Positions 52,662 to 61,406 of a stretch of 64,000 bases of DNA are shown piece after piece. The DNA comes from a bacterium (GTDB lineage Bacteria > Cyanobacteriota > Vampirovibrionia > Gastranaerophilales > Gastranaerophilaceae), in NCBI GenBank assembly GCA_017626055.1, contig JAGAJM010000014.1, positions 1 to 64,000 of the forward strand, read 5' to 3'. The position numbers and the translations under genes were made by a program. The notes under the pieces are model-generated. The model was given only the letters and a program-made list of their open reading frames with translations. It did no database searches and was not told the origin of the DNA. Position 1 is the first letter of the stretch, and the number at the start of each line of letters is the position of its first letter.

Positions 52662-55316
52662 TTATTTTCGTTTAAAATATTCTTCAATACTACTGAATGT
52701 TGCAGAGATAAATTGATTTTGATAATCTGGATCAACCAATTTACCACTATCTGGACCTGTCATATAGTCAATTTCCAACAATACTGACGGGATACCTTGA
52801 CTTGCTCTTAATACATAACTATTTGTTGCAACCGCTGTTGTATCTTTCATCATAATATCATCTTGAGCACCCAAGTTTCTGTATAAAGTTTGTGCAAACA
52901 GAGAATCTCTTGAATCTCCTTCATTATAACAAATTACAGAACCTGTTGTTTCTGGTTTTCTACTTGAGTTACAATGCAAAGAGACAAACATTGTTTTGTC
53001 TGCACCAAACCTTGTTTTATATTTTTTCGTTAAATTTTCAACTGTATTATGCTTCGAGTTATCCATTACATCTACTCGACCTTGAAGAGTTACAACAGTA
53101 TAACCTTGTTTTCTAAGTCTTTGGATTAAATCTTCCGAATAATTTGTTGCAATATCAAATTCTTCAATTGCATAATATTCATTTGTACCATCATTTTTTG
53201 GTAAATATGAGAACGTACCCGCATCATAAGCTGCTGATGCAAATCCTCCATGACCAGTATTAACAATAATACATTTACCATTAGATTTACCAATTGGAGC
53301 AAGCTCTTTTATTTTTGGAGATTGATCAATATTACCATTTCTATCTAACGTTGGAGTTGGACGATTAATTGTTGAAACATCAACTGTTGCCCATCTTGCT
53401 TTTGCCAGCTCAATTCTTCTATCTTCTTCAGAAAGTGTTGGATCATTCTGAATTCTTTGTATCAAAACTTCTCTAAATGATGGATAATACTGACCAGTTC
53501 TAGAATCCGTTACACCTTGATAAAAGTTTCGTTCTCTATCACGTCTTGCATCTTTTAGAATTTGACGACCTTTTTGTTCAGCTTTTGTTTGACCTGCTGG
53601 AGGTAAATCTTTATCATAAGTTGGAGTGTAGCGAGTTTTCATATCATCACCACTTCCATTGATTAATCTGTCAATCATATTGTCAAGATTATCAGTTTTT
53701 ACAAAACCTGCTTTGTTAAACTGTTTATCAAGCTCAGCTACAAATTCTTGCCTGTACTCTTCTGTACCACAAGTTTGTTCAGACAAAGCATCGTAAATAT
53801 GCATAACTGCATCTTTTCTAAGTTGAGCATCGTCCATTGATTCACTTGTAATAGCTTCAATTAATGATTCTTTTGTTTTTAAAGAGTCATATTGCAAAAC
53901 AACTTCTAAAGCATTTTTAGGAGTAATCATATTTAAAAGAACTTGAAATTCTCTTTGATCAACTGCACCTGAAATGAAATTATCATCAATCATCTCTTCC
54001 ATTCTTGTTGCAATTTCTTTAGGATTTGCAGTCATATGTTCAATATATGTTTCAAGTGCCTTTGTATTCATTGGTAAAGTCGCATCTGTTTGTTCTTGCA
54101 ATTCTGCCTTAAACAAATCTCGAACTTTTTCAGGTGTGCCTAATTTATCAGCATAAGCATCAAAAATATGTTCAATTGCTTGTTGTCTAGCTTTAGGATC
54201 ACTAGAAGTTTCATCCGCAATTGCTTCGAAAATAGATTCACCCGTATTCAATTTATCATACGCAGCCATAACATCTGCCACATTATCTTTATCGATTAAA
54301 TCTAACACTTCATTAAAAGTATCAGTACCAACTGCACCTCTATTATCATCAACCTCTTTTTCTAATTGAGAAGCAATAATTTCAGGTGTACCAATCATTC
54401 TAAGAAGCATATCTTCCATACGTTCAGTATCCACCATGCCTGAATCCTCAAACCTTGCATCTAATTCAGCTTGGAATTTTGCCCTGTATTCAGGATCTGT
54501 CTTAGTAGCTTTTGCTAAGGCATCATAAATATGCATAACTGCAGCTTTTCTATCTTCAGGTTTACTACCTGTTTCACTTGTAATTGTGTTAATTAAACTT
54601 TCTTTTTTATTATCTGGATTGTCATTATATTTTAATAATACTTCAGTAACATTTTTTGAATTGATTTGCTCGATTAAAGCATCAAAATCTGGACGTCCTA
54701 CCGCTTTTGAATTATCATCCGCAAATTCATAAATTTTTTGTCCCAATTCAGCTGGAGTATAATCAGAATTCCATTTTCTTCTATTATCAGCAGCAGAAGT
54801 TGTTGCCGCTTTAGATGGATCTCTAACGACTTCTTGTTTTGGCGCTGAAGTTGTATCTTTTTTAGCTGTTGAATCAGGTTTTTGAGTTTCAACAGGTTTT
54901 GTTTCCGCTTTTTTTGCAGTATCTGCCGCTGGAGCTGGGGTTGTTGCTTGAGCAGGTGCAGGTGTTGTAACTTTAGCAGAAGTATTACCTTTATACTGAG
55001 CAGGTTTATTGATTACATAAAACTGCTCGCCACTTTTTACAGTATAATCACGCCATTTACTATGATCAATGCCATTTAAAATACAAAAAGCTTTCATATC
55101 CATTTCATTGGCAGTAACCGCAAGATTATATATACCTTTACCTTGAGCAGGCTGTGATTTTGCCAAATGAGCTTTCAAATCTTCAACAGAAATCCCTAAT
55201 TGTTCAGCTGCTTTTTGTAAAGTCTTTGCATCTGGAAATTTTCTTTCAGAAACAGTCGCAGAAACAGAGGTTGTTCCTTTTGCTGAACTTGCTCCATTTA
55301 CATTTGAAAATACCAT
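52662..55316 (-). CDS. N-acetylmuramoyl-L-alanine amidase with three helical modules
   Basis: This 884-residue protein begins with a diverged LysM-like part (about 20-110). A Pro/Ala/Thr linker with AQATTPAP repeats comes next. Three roughly 123-residue modules follow (about 187-305, 306-428, 428-553), each with a KNVxEVL...ESLIxxITSET...AVxHIxDAL core. An amidase_3 domain closes it (about 680-884). That domain has NTGHGG, IEEFD, SLHCNS and PSVLLEIDYMT, holding the zinc ligands and catalytic Glu. Amidase_3 enzymes remove stem peptides from peptidoglycan. There is no signal peptide. Start 55316 has GGAG eight bases upstream; an ATG nine codons earlier does not. The same module occurs once in the giant protein at 3269-8938. 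Confidence 0.9.
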   Translation of the reverse strand: MVFSNVNGASSAKGTTSVSATVSERKFPDAKTLQKAAEQLGISVEDLKAHLAKSQPAQGKGIYNLAVTANEMDMKAFCILNGIDHSKWRDYTVKSGEQFYVINKPAQYKGNTSAKVTTPAPAQATTPAPAADTAKKAETKPVETQKPDSTAKKDTTSAPKQEVVRDPSKAATTSAADNRRKWNSDYTPAELGQKIYEFADDNSKAVGRPDFDALIEQINSKNVTEVLLKYNDNPDNKKESLINTITSETGSKPEDRKAAVMHIYDALAKATKTDPEYRAKFQAELDARFEDSGMVDTERMEDMLLRMIGTPEIIASQLEKEVDDNRGAVGTDTFNEVLDLIDKDNVADVMAAYDKLNTGESIFEAIADETSSDPKARQQAIEHIFDAYADKLGTPEKVRDLFKAELQEQTDATLPMNTKALETYIEHMTANPKEIATRMEEMIDDNFISGAVDQREFQVLLNMITPKNALEVVLQYDSLKTKESLIEAITSESMDDAQLRKDAVMHIYDALSEQTCGTEEYRQEFVAELDKQFNKAGFVKTDNLDNMIDRLINGSGDDMKTRYTPTYDKDLPPAGQTKAEQKGRQILKDARRDRERNFYQGVTDSRTGQYYPSFREVLIQRIQNDPTLSEEDRRIELAKARWATVDVSTINRPTPTLDRNGNIDQSPKIKELAPIGKSNGKCIIVNTGHGGFASAAYDAGTFSYLPKNDGTNEYYAIEEFDIATNYSEDLIQRLRKQGYTVVTLQGRVDVMDNSKHNTVENLTKKYKTRFGADKTMFVSLHCNSSRKPETTGSVICYNEGDSRDSLFAQTLYRNLGAQDDIMMKDTTAVATNSYVLRASQGIPSVLLEIDYMTGPDSGKLVDPDYQNQFISATFSSIEEYFKRK

Positions 55317-55342
55317 TTTACTTTCTCCATTAAAAGTACACA

Positions 55343-55401
55343 CATAACAAATATCGGCATTACCAAAGATAAACTTTAATAATACCGATACAAATGTTAT
55401 G
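55343..55401. repeat. long imperfect palindrome before the modular amidase gene
   Basis: A stem of 16 base pairs (ATCGGTATTATTAAAG with CTTTGGTAATGCCGAT, several G-U pairs) has a TTTAT loop. Outer arms CATAAC/GTTATG pair as well. It lies between two minus-strand amidase genes and lacks a T run, so it may be a leader structure or a weak terminator. Confidence 0.6.
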
Positions 55402-55419
55402 AAAATTTACAATCTAAAC

Positions 55420-56961
55420 TTAGACGCCAAAATACTCTTCAATTGAATCAGCAACTGCTTTCATTGTATTTTGTCTAAATGAAGATGAGTCAATATTTTT
55501 CAAATCATTTGGATTAGACTGATATCCCATTTCTAACAAGATAGATGGAATTGATGCAGTATTTCTCAAAATACCTAAACCACTGTGTTGAGATTGAGTA
55601 TCAGCCTTCACTGAACAGTTATCAAACTTCTCGAACCTTTTATCAACTTTTTCTGCTAATTTTTTATCAGTAGAAACATAATAGAATACATCCAGACCTT
55701 CTGGCCTTGAAGAACCCGCCGCATTACAATGGATACTGATTAACATATGCGGTTTAAATTTAGCTTTTGCATCACAAACTTGTTTTGCTTTACCACCAGT
55801 ATAAATAACAGTAGCTCCACGAGATGTCAATTCTTTGATTAATTCATCTGCAAAGTTTCTATTTTTATACCATTCATAAATAGTCTTACCATTTGCATCA
55901 TCAGCGTGAGTTCCTGGGTCAAACTTTTTACCAGAACCCCACCCATGACCTGCGTTGACCATAATTGTTTTTCCTTTTAAATCACCATTTTTATTTGTTG
56001 GGTTAAATTTGATAACTTCAGCTTTTACTGAGCCATCTGCACCGATAGGAATCAATGGTTTTTTACCACCAGTTGCAACTTTTTCACCAGGTTTGGCGGT
56101 TACATAACCACAACTTGGAACTTTGTAATAACCTGTTTTTGAGTCTTGTACCCTTGTACTGCCATCACTTGTTGCAGAACCAGAGGCTGCAGCTTTAGTA
56201 CCAAAGATATATAATTTTTCATTTGCCTTTGGTTCATAATTTTTAGGAAACCCATTTAGTTCCATAATTTCAGATTTAGTCATACCATTTGAATTAGCCA
56301 AAATCCAGCTCCAACCTTTACCTGCAGGAACAGTTAATGTCGGAACATTTTTTATGACTTGTCCAATACCAAGATTTGAACTTTTCAAACCTGTACGTTT
56401 TTTAAAATCATTAACATTCATGTTGAATCTATCAGCAATAGCATATAACGTATCATCTTTTTTAACAGTATATTGACCTTTTGCTCTATCTGAAGCTTCG
56501 TCAGAAGCTACTGCAGTAGTTGAAGATGTAGAAGAAGCCCCAGATGTTGAAGCACTTGGGTTTGCTTTTTTAATTTCTTCTGCGGTAAAAGCTCTAAAAA
56601 ATTGTTCTCCAGGTTGTGGAACATATTTTTCACTTATATCATTCAATTTGCAAAAATCTTTAAGACTCATACCTGCCGATTTTGCAAGAGCTGTTAAACC
56701 TTGACCTTGTTTACATTTTACAGTTTTGAGACCTGTCAACTCTTCTTTTGCAGATAATGAAGATGTTGATCTACCAATCAATTTCATGAATGTTTTATAG
56801 TTATCAATACCAAAACGCATTGCAATCGTAGAAAGAGTTTCTTTAGGTCTTACTCGATAACGACCTTTTTTTCTTGCATCTACAATTAAATCTTCTTCTG
56901 TTTGCGGTTTATTTGCAGGTTGCATCGCATACGATGATACACCAGAAATTCTTTCTACCAT
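55420..56961 (-). CDS. multi-LysM N-acetylmuramoyl-L-alanine amidase
   Basis: This 513-residue protein has several LysM or LysM-like repeats: RYRVRPKETLSTIAMRFGI (about 34-80), GQGLTALAKSAGMSLKDFC (about 88-130), QYTVKKDDTLYAIADRFNM (about 165-205), and a diverged fourth (about 210-250). A C-terminal amidase_3 domain (about 335-513) carries NAGHGWGSG, IYEWYKNRNF, LISIHCNA and PSILLEMGY. LysM anchors it to glycan strands. No signal peptide is visible, as in the two neighbouring hydrolases. TAGGAG precedes the ATG at 56961. An exact inverted repeat (57045-57060) lies about 90 bases upstream. Confidence 0.93.
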   Translation of the reverse strand: MVERISGVSSYAMQPANKPQTEEDLIVDARKKGRYRVRPKETLSTIAMRFGIDNYKTFMKLIGRSTSSLSAKEELTGLKTVKCKQGQGLTALAKSAGMSLKDFCKLNDISEKYVPQPGEQFFRAFTAEEIKKANPSASTSGASSTSSTTAVASDEASDRAKGQYTVKKDDTLYAIADRFNMNVNDFKKRTGLKSSNLGIGQVIKNVPTLTVPAGKGWSWILANSNGMTKSEIMELNGFPKNYEPKANEKLYIFGTKAAASGSATSDGSTRVQDSKTGYYKVPSCGYVTAKPGEKVATGGKKPLIPIGADGSVKAEVIKFNPTNKNGDLKGKTIMVNAGHGWGSGKKFDPGTHADDANGKTIYEWYKNRNFADELIKELTSRGATVIYTGGKAKQVCDAKAKFKPHMLISIHCNAAGSSRPEGLDVFYYVSTDKKLAEKVDKRFEKFDNCSVKADTQSQHSGLGILRNTASIPSILLEMGYQSNPNDLKNIDSSSFRQNTMKAVADSIEEYFGV

Positions 56962-57044
56962 AGGTACACTTCTCCTATACTTTTCTTATATACAGAAAAC
57001 TAAACGACATACTTATAGAAGAACTTTAACATTTTTTGAGTTAA

Positions 57045-57060
57045 GTTACAAAGTTGTAAC
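57045..57060. promoter_or_regulatory. inverted repeat upstream of the LysM amidase
   Basis: GTTACAA-AG-TTGTAAC is a perfect palindrome 84-99 bases before the start codon. It is related to the TGTTACA motifs at 9015 and 41893 and may be an operator. It abuts the upp stop codon at 57064. Confidence 0.4.
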
Positions 57061-57063
57061 AAA

Positions 57064-57714
57064 CTAGGTATTAAAAATTCTATCTCCAGCATCACCCATA
57101 CCAGGAACAATATAACCCTTTTCGTTCAAATGATCATCAATTGCAGCTGTGATAATCTCAATATTTGGATAATGTTTTTGAATATTTTTAATTCCTTCAG
57201 GAGCGGCAATAATACAAATGCATTTGATATTTTCAACAGGAATACCTTTGCTTGCATATAGTTCAATCGCTGCAAGCAATGAATTACCAGTCGCAAGCAT
57301 TGGATCTGTTATATAAATATAGAATTTTTCAGGATTTGTAGCATCCATCGGAACTTTGTTGTAGTACCAAACAGGTTTTAAAGTTTCCTCATCACGATAC
57401 ATACCAATATGGCGAATTGTAGCTTGAGGTAAAATATCAATCGCTTCATCAGTGAAAATTAGACCCGCTCTCAAGATTGGAGAAATTATCAATTCAATAT
57501 TAGGGTCAACTGTTTTAGCTTTAAATGTTGTTAAAGGAGTTGTAACATCTTGTTCTACAAGTGGTAAATTTTTTGCAGCCTCATACAAAAGACATCTTGT
57601 AATCTTTCTTGTCGCAATCCTTACACCTTGACTATCAGTATCTTTATCTCGCATTGTACATAAATTTAACGCAACCACTGGATTGTCAATAACTCTAACC
57701 TTGTCTAAATTCAT
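57064..57714 (-). CDS. upp: uracil phosphoribosyltransferase
   Basis: Upp salvages uracil to UMP with PRPP. The 216-residue protein has ISPILRAGLIFTDEAIDILP (78-97), IGMYRDEETLKPVWYYNKVP and the PRPP loop ITDPMLATGNS (135-145), then the C-terminal uracil-binding IVPGMGDAGDRIF. AGGAG lies in the end of the MCE gene, and the two genes are eight bases apart, so they share a transcript although no metabolic link is obvious. Confidence 0.97.
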   Translation of the reverse strand: MNLDKVRVIDNPVVALNLCTMRDKDTDSQGVRIATRKITRCLLYEAAKNLPLVEQDVTTPLTTFKAKTVDPNIELIISPILRAGLIFTDEAIDILPQATIRHIGMYRDEETLKPVWYYNKVPMDATNPEKFYIYITDPMLATGNSLLAAIELYASKGIPVENIKCICIIAAPEGIKNIQKHYPNIEIITAAIDDHLNEKGYIVPGMGDAGDRIFNT

Positions 57715-57722
57715 ATAAACTC

Positions 57723-58361
57723 CTATTCGCTTTTTTTATTTCCCCTAAATGGTGCCATAAATTCTTTTTCCATTTTAATAACAGCATCTAGCGATTTATT
57801 AACTTGATCTAACATTTTATCCGTTTCAACTGGCTCAACAACGTTTTTAGGAACAGTACCACTTGATGTAAATTCAAATTGACTTGCAGAATAATCAAGC
57901 GTTGTAATAATTGAATCTAACTCTTTAAAAATACTATCAAATAAAGACATTACCTTACTTAATCTTGTAGGTTCTTTAATTCGAATAATTTGATCTGTCG
58001 GAACACTCTTGTCTGGCGGATAAATTTCTAAGGCTTTTGAACCACCTAAACCAAATGCCTCAACTGTTGCAATAGAACCTGTTGGTAACACCAACCCATC
58101 TTGCTCAACAATAAACTTGATATAAACATCAGAAGATACAATCTGAATCTTCTTTACATGACCAATTTGAACACCCAAAAATTTTACAGGCGAACCAACA
58201 ATCAAACCATCAACATCTTCCATAAAAATTTGGTATGTTTTATATTGTTTTTGATTTTTGTAATTATGGTATCTTACGCCAATAACAATACATGCTACAA
58301 TAATTAGCCATATAGCAAATTCAATCCACGCATATACTCTGACATTCTTAAATAACTTCAT
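57723..58361 (-). CDS. MCE/MlaD domain protein
   Basis: This 212-residue protein has an N-terminal membrane anchor (VYAWIEFAIWLIIVACIVIGVRY, about 9-31). One MCE domain (about 40-118) follows, with YQIFMEDVDGLIVGSPVKFLGVQIGHVKKI, then a helical tail. MCE proteins form hexameric rings that bind phospholipids in periplasmic transport between membranes. MlaE and MlaF partners, the permease and ATPase, are not adjacent. The start has no ribosome binding site. A TATAAT box ends eight bases before the ATG, so the mRNA may be leaderless. Confidence 0.9.
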   Translation of the reverse strand: MKLFKNVRVYAWIEFAIWLIIVACIVIGVRYHNYKNQKQYKTYQIFMEDVDGLIVGSPVKFLGVQIGHVKKIQIVSSDVYIKFIVEQDGLVLPTGSIATVEAFGLGGSKALEIYPPDKSVPTDQIIRIKEPTRLSKVMSLFDSIFKELDSIITTLDYSASQFEFTSSGTVPKNVVEPVETDKMLDQVNKSLDAVIKMEKEFMAPFRGNKKSE

Positions 58362-58368
58362 AGCTTTT

Positions 58369-58376
58369 ATTATACA
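58369..58376 (-). promoter_or_regulatory. extended -10 box giving a leaderless MCE mRNA
   Basis: TGTATAAT on the minus strand ends eight bases before the start codon, with a weak TTATAT 17 bases upstream. The predicted transcript begins at or next to the A of the ATG at 58361. Confidence 0.45.
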
Positions 58377-58442
58377 CTAAATTCTTCTATAATATAAATA
58401 TTAATATTTAATTTTACACATTTTTGTAATAGATTTGATACT

Positions 58443-58832
58443 ATGTTAGACTTAGCAAAATCAATAATTTACGAATTCTTATCCTATTTCGTTCCAGAAA
58501 AATTAACCTACAAAATTACTGGCGAATGTAAAAAATGTGGAAAATGTTGTAACTACATGTATAGCGTTGACACCTACACGGAAAAAGAATTTGAAATTAT
58601 GCAAAAAATTTTTCCAACATATAAAAGGTTTTATATAAAAGGAAAAGATGAAGAAGGAAATCTCATTTTTGCCTGCAAACTTGTAACCCCAGAAGGACTT
58701 TGCTCAGATTATAAACACAGACCAAGAATGTGCAGAAAATATCCTGCAAAAAGAATTTCCTACCCAGGCAAACTCCACGAAGGTTGTGGCTATACTGTTC
58801 ACATCAAGAAATTTGAAGATTACTTAAAGTAA
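58443..58832 (+). CDS. YkgJ-type cysteine cluster protein
   Basis: This 129-residue protein of the zinc/iron-chelating YkgJ family has CKKCGKCC (34-41), FACKLVTPEGLC, YKHRPRMCRKYP and a final EGCGY. The cysteines match the family pattern CxxCxxCC...C...C...C. These proteins bind a metal cluster, and their role is not established. No ribosome binding site is visible before the ATG. It is divergent from the MCE gene. Its 3' end overlaps the EamA gene by nine bases. Confidence 0.88.
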   Translation: MLDLAKSIIYEFLSYFVPEKLTYKITGECKKCGKCCNYMYSVDTYTEKEFEIMQKIFPTYKRFYIKGKDEEGNLIFACKLVTPEGLCSDYKHRPRMCRKYPAKRISYPGKLHEGCGYTVHIKKFEDYLK

Positions 58833-59681
58833 AATCAAACAACTTCCCACAATCATAATTATTGCACCAATTAACTTTTTAACAATATGACTCTCTTTAA
58901 ATACTTTATATCCAAAAATAATCGCTATAATACTAGACAACTGAAACAACGCCAATGACAAACCTACATTCAATTTTTCAAACACAATATTTGTCGAAAA
59001 TTGCATTAGCCCTAAACATACTGCAATCACAAAAATAGATAACAAATCTTTTTTAAAAAGAGGTTGTAATTTCTTTTTCAATAACAAAACAAGAATTAAA
59101 GAAAAGGCAAATCCTGAAAAGCACCATAAAATAAAACATTCCGCTGGCGAAGAAATTAAAATTATCTTTTTTAAAACAGCCGCTTCCGCTCCTGTAAGAA
59201 ATAATGCACAAAATCTTAGAATAATGTCCTTTCGCTTGAATAGCTTGAAACTAAACCCTTCTTTGACAGTATCAAAAATAAACCAACTTCCACAAATTAT
59301 TAATAACACCCCTAAAATAGCTTTAATATTTGGAATTTCACCCAGTATCACAAACCCAAATAAAAGTCCCACAAGGCATTTGTACGAATTAATAGGTCCT
59401 AATACAGATAATTCACCACATTGGAGAGCTTTTATCAGACAGACAGTACCTAAAGTACACAAAAATCCTGCTAGTAAAACGTAATTCCAAAAACTAAATC
59501 CATATGAATTCCAATTATAGTCAGCCATACAGACATTTACAACACAAGCAAGACTTAACAATCCATATGAATACAAGTTAATCAAAACCGCTGAATGTCT
59601 TTCTGACAATGCTTTTTGTAACATATTAGCAATAGGATTTGAAAAAATTCTAAAACCTAAAGCGCAAAGTGTTGTCAACAT
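58824..59681 (-). CDS. EamA/DMT-family membrane transporter
   Basis: This 285-residue protein has ten membrane helices in two EamA halves (about 1-135 and 145-285). Each ends in a helix of the type IKAILGVLLIICGSWFIF or IVKKLIGAIIMIVGSCLILL. These transporters export or import metabolites, often amino acids or nucleotide sugars. The substrate cannot be read. It starts three bases after the corA-like stop on the same strand, so the two genes are co-transcribed. Confidence 0.88.
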   Translation of the reverse strand: MLTTLCALGFRIFSNPIANMLQKALSERHSAVLINLYSYGLLSLACVVNVCMADYNWNSYGFSFWNYVLLAGFLCTLGTVCLIKALQCGELSVLGPINSYKCLVGLLFGFVILGEIPNIKAILGVLLIICGSWFIFDTVKEGFSFKLFKRKDIILRFCALFLTGAEAAVLKKIILISSPAECFILWCFSGFAFSLILVLLLKKKLQPLFKKDLLSIFVIAVCLGLMQFSTNIVFEKLNVGLSLALFQLSSIIAIIFGYKVFKESHIVKKLIGAIIMIVGSCLILL

Positions 59682-59684
59682 AGA

Positions 59685-60638
59685 CTACATCATACCTTTT
59701 CTGTTAAAGAACACTGCAACAATACAAGTTGCAACAACAGAAATTGTAATTACAAATAAAAATCCTAATGGATTTGAACCAAATGGAATAGGTACGTTCA
59801 TACCCCAGAAGCTACCAATCATCGTTGGAATTGACATGATAATTGTAATCGCAGCCAAGAATTTCATCACTAAGTTCAAATTGTTATTAATAATTGACGC
59901 CATACAATCCATCATACTTTCTAAAATTGTCCTGTGCATTTCAACCATCTCTGCAGCCTGTTTATTTTCGATGATAACATCTTCTAGCATATCAATATCA
60001 TCTTCAGTAAATTTCAAAATTCTTTGCAATGATGGAGCATTAACCATTCTCAAAAGTTTTTGCAACACTAACTGGTTGTCTTTTAATGCTGTTGTGAAAT
60101 AAACTAGAGACTTTTGAATTTCCATCAATTGAAATAATGCCTTATTATGAGTAGTTTTTCTCAACGAATCTTCAATATTTTCAGTCTGTTTATTAATGAT
60201 ATTCAAATATCTCAAATAGAATTTCGCAGCTCTAAACAAAATATTCAACATAAAATGAGCTTTATGTCTTGTATCAAAAAACTTAGCAGTATCTTCATTG
60301 AATGAATTAATAATTTTATTCTCGTGAGAACAAACAGTGATAATACTTTCAGGCGTAAAAATCAAACCTAAAGGCAATGTATCAAAGTTACCTTCTTCAT
60401 CCATAACTGGAACGTTAGTAATGATTAAAAGATTACCATCTTCAAATTCCATACGAGATAACTCGTCGGCGTCCAGTGAGTTATTCAAGAAACTTTCATC
60501 CAAACCCAACACAAGAGCAACTTGTTGAACCTCTTCACGAGTAGGATCTATCAGGTTAAACCAAGAACCTGATACAGCTTCGTTTAAATTTAGTTTTTGT
60601 AGGGTACCATTGTCTTGAGTTTTAGTGATTTCTAACAT
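59685..60638 (-). CDS. CorA-family magnesium/cobalt transporter
   Basis: This 317-residue divalent-cation channel has a large cytoplasmic N-terminal domain, a long stalk helix and two C-terminal membrane helices. The GMN selectivity motif is at 279-281 in GSFWGMNVPIPFG. AGGAAG precedes the ATG, and a good promoter (60672-60700) lies upstream. The transporter gene for EamA follows directly. CorA is usually constitutive. Confidence 0.94.
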   Translation of the reverse strand: MLEITKTQDNGTLQKLNLNEAVSGSWFNLIDPTREEVQQVALVLGLDESFLNNSLDADELSRMEFEDGNLLIITNVPVMDEEGNFDTLPLGLIFTPESIITVCSHENKIINSFNEDTAKFFDTRHKAHFMLNILFRAAKFYLRYLNIINKQTENIEDSLRKTTHNKALFQLMEIQKSLVYFTTALKDNQLVLQKLLRMVNAPSLQRILKFTEDDIDMLEDVIIENKQAAEMVEMHRTILESMMDCMASIINNNLNLVMKFLAAITIIMSIPTMIGSFWGMNVPIPFGSNPLGFLFVITISVVATCIVAVFFNRKGMM

Positions 60639-60671
60639 AATAATCGCTTCCTGACTGACTAACTTAAGACA

Positions 60672-60700
60672 ATTAAACTACACTTTTTTTCAAAGTTCAA
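60672..60700 (-). promoter_or_regulatory. promoter of the corA-EamA operon
   Basis: TTGAAC (60695-60700), a 17-base spacer and TTTAAT (60672-60677) on the minus strand. Confidence 0.6.
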
Positions 60701-60743
60701 TAGTACAAAAAATGGAATTTACAAAAAATAAACAAGTCGAAGA

Positions 60744-61127
60744 TTAATACTCTTCAACAGTATCTCCATCATCTTTTGAGGCATTATACATATTTTGAAG
60801 TTTCTTCACTCTCAAGATTTCTTTCAAATCTTCAGTAATTTTATCTTCTTCATCTAAAACTGCTTTACGTTTTTTAGCGTTCAAAACATTAGCAACATTC
60901 ATCATCGCAAGAGAATTGAGCGTTGCCCTAAGCACCGCACTTTGGTCCATATATTGATTTTGTTGAGCAGGCATACTTTCTTCTTCTCCACCACGTTGAG
61001 AGAAGTATTCGCCGCCTTGGCCCATTTTATCATCTGATAATTTTGCAGCTGTTCCTGATATATCTCCGCTTTTAAAATTAAAAGCTCCGCCTATACCAAA
61101 GAAACCTGCAGATCTGTTATCGACCAT
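60744..61127 (-). CDS. small protein, unknown function
   Basis: This 127-residue protein is not recognised. It begins MVDNRSAGFFGIGGAFNFKSGD, which resembles the leaderless Gly-rich starts of other large proteins here. The middle has a helix (VLRATLNSLAMMNVANVLNA), and the rest is charged and coiled (KITEDLKEILRVKKL), ending DTVEEY. The ATG at 61127 follows AAAGGG. A GTG six codons earlier would overlap that site. A TATAAT box lies at 61201-61206 and a TGTAAAC-type motif further up. Confidence 0.75.
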   Translation of the reverse strand: MVDNRSAGFFGIGGAFNFKSGDISGTAAKLSDDKMGQGGEYFSQRGGEEESMPAQQNQYMDQSAVLRATLNSLAMMNVANVLNAKKRKAVLDEEDKITEDLKEILRVKKLQNMYNASKDDGDTVEEY

Positions 61128-61254
61128 AGTTTCTAACCCTTTCACGAAAATTTAAGAATAGCAAATACACCTAAACCATCGTGTTCATAATATCCTACAC
61201 ATTATAAAATGCGTGATGTATTATTAACTCGTCTGAACGGATTATTTTGCTACT

Positions 61255-61275
61255 ATGTAAACAAAATTTTACAAT
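61255..61275. promoter_or_regulatory. TGTAAAC inverted motif upstream of the small protein
   Basis: ATGTAAAC-AAAAT-TTTACAAT is an imperfect inverted repeat about 50 bases upstream of the TATAAT box at 61201-61206. It resembles the motifs at 9015, 41893 and 57045. Confidence 0.3.
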
Positions 61276-61335
61276 CCGCTTGTTTTTGTACCTCTTATTT
61301 AAACGCCTACAATACTACTATTATAGCATATTCTA

Positions 61336-61364
61336 TTGAAAAATACAACCCAATATGATATAAT
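61336..61364 (+). promoter_or_regulatory. promoter of the prepilin gene
   Basis: TTGAAA (61336-61341), a 17-base spacer and TATAAT (61359-61364). It gives a leader of about 35 bases. Confidence 0.75.
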
Positions 61365-61406
61365 AAGTAATATATTATAAATTGTTATAGGATTGAGGAT
61401 TAAAAG

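Noticed and set aside
58413-58442. TTTACA/GATACT pair as promoter of the YkgJ-type gene
   Set aside because: The -10 box touches the start codon, so transcription would begin inside the gene.
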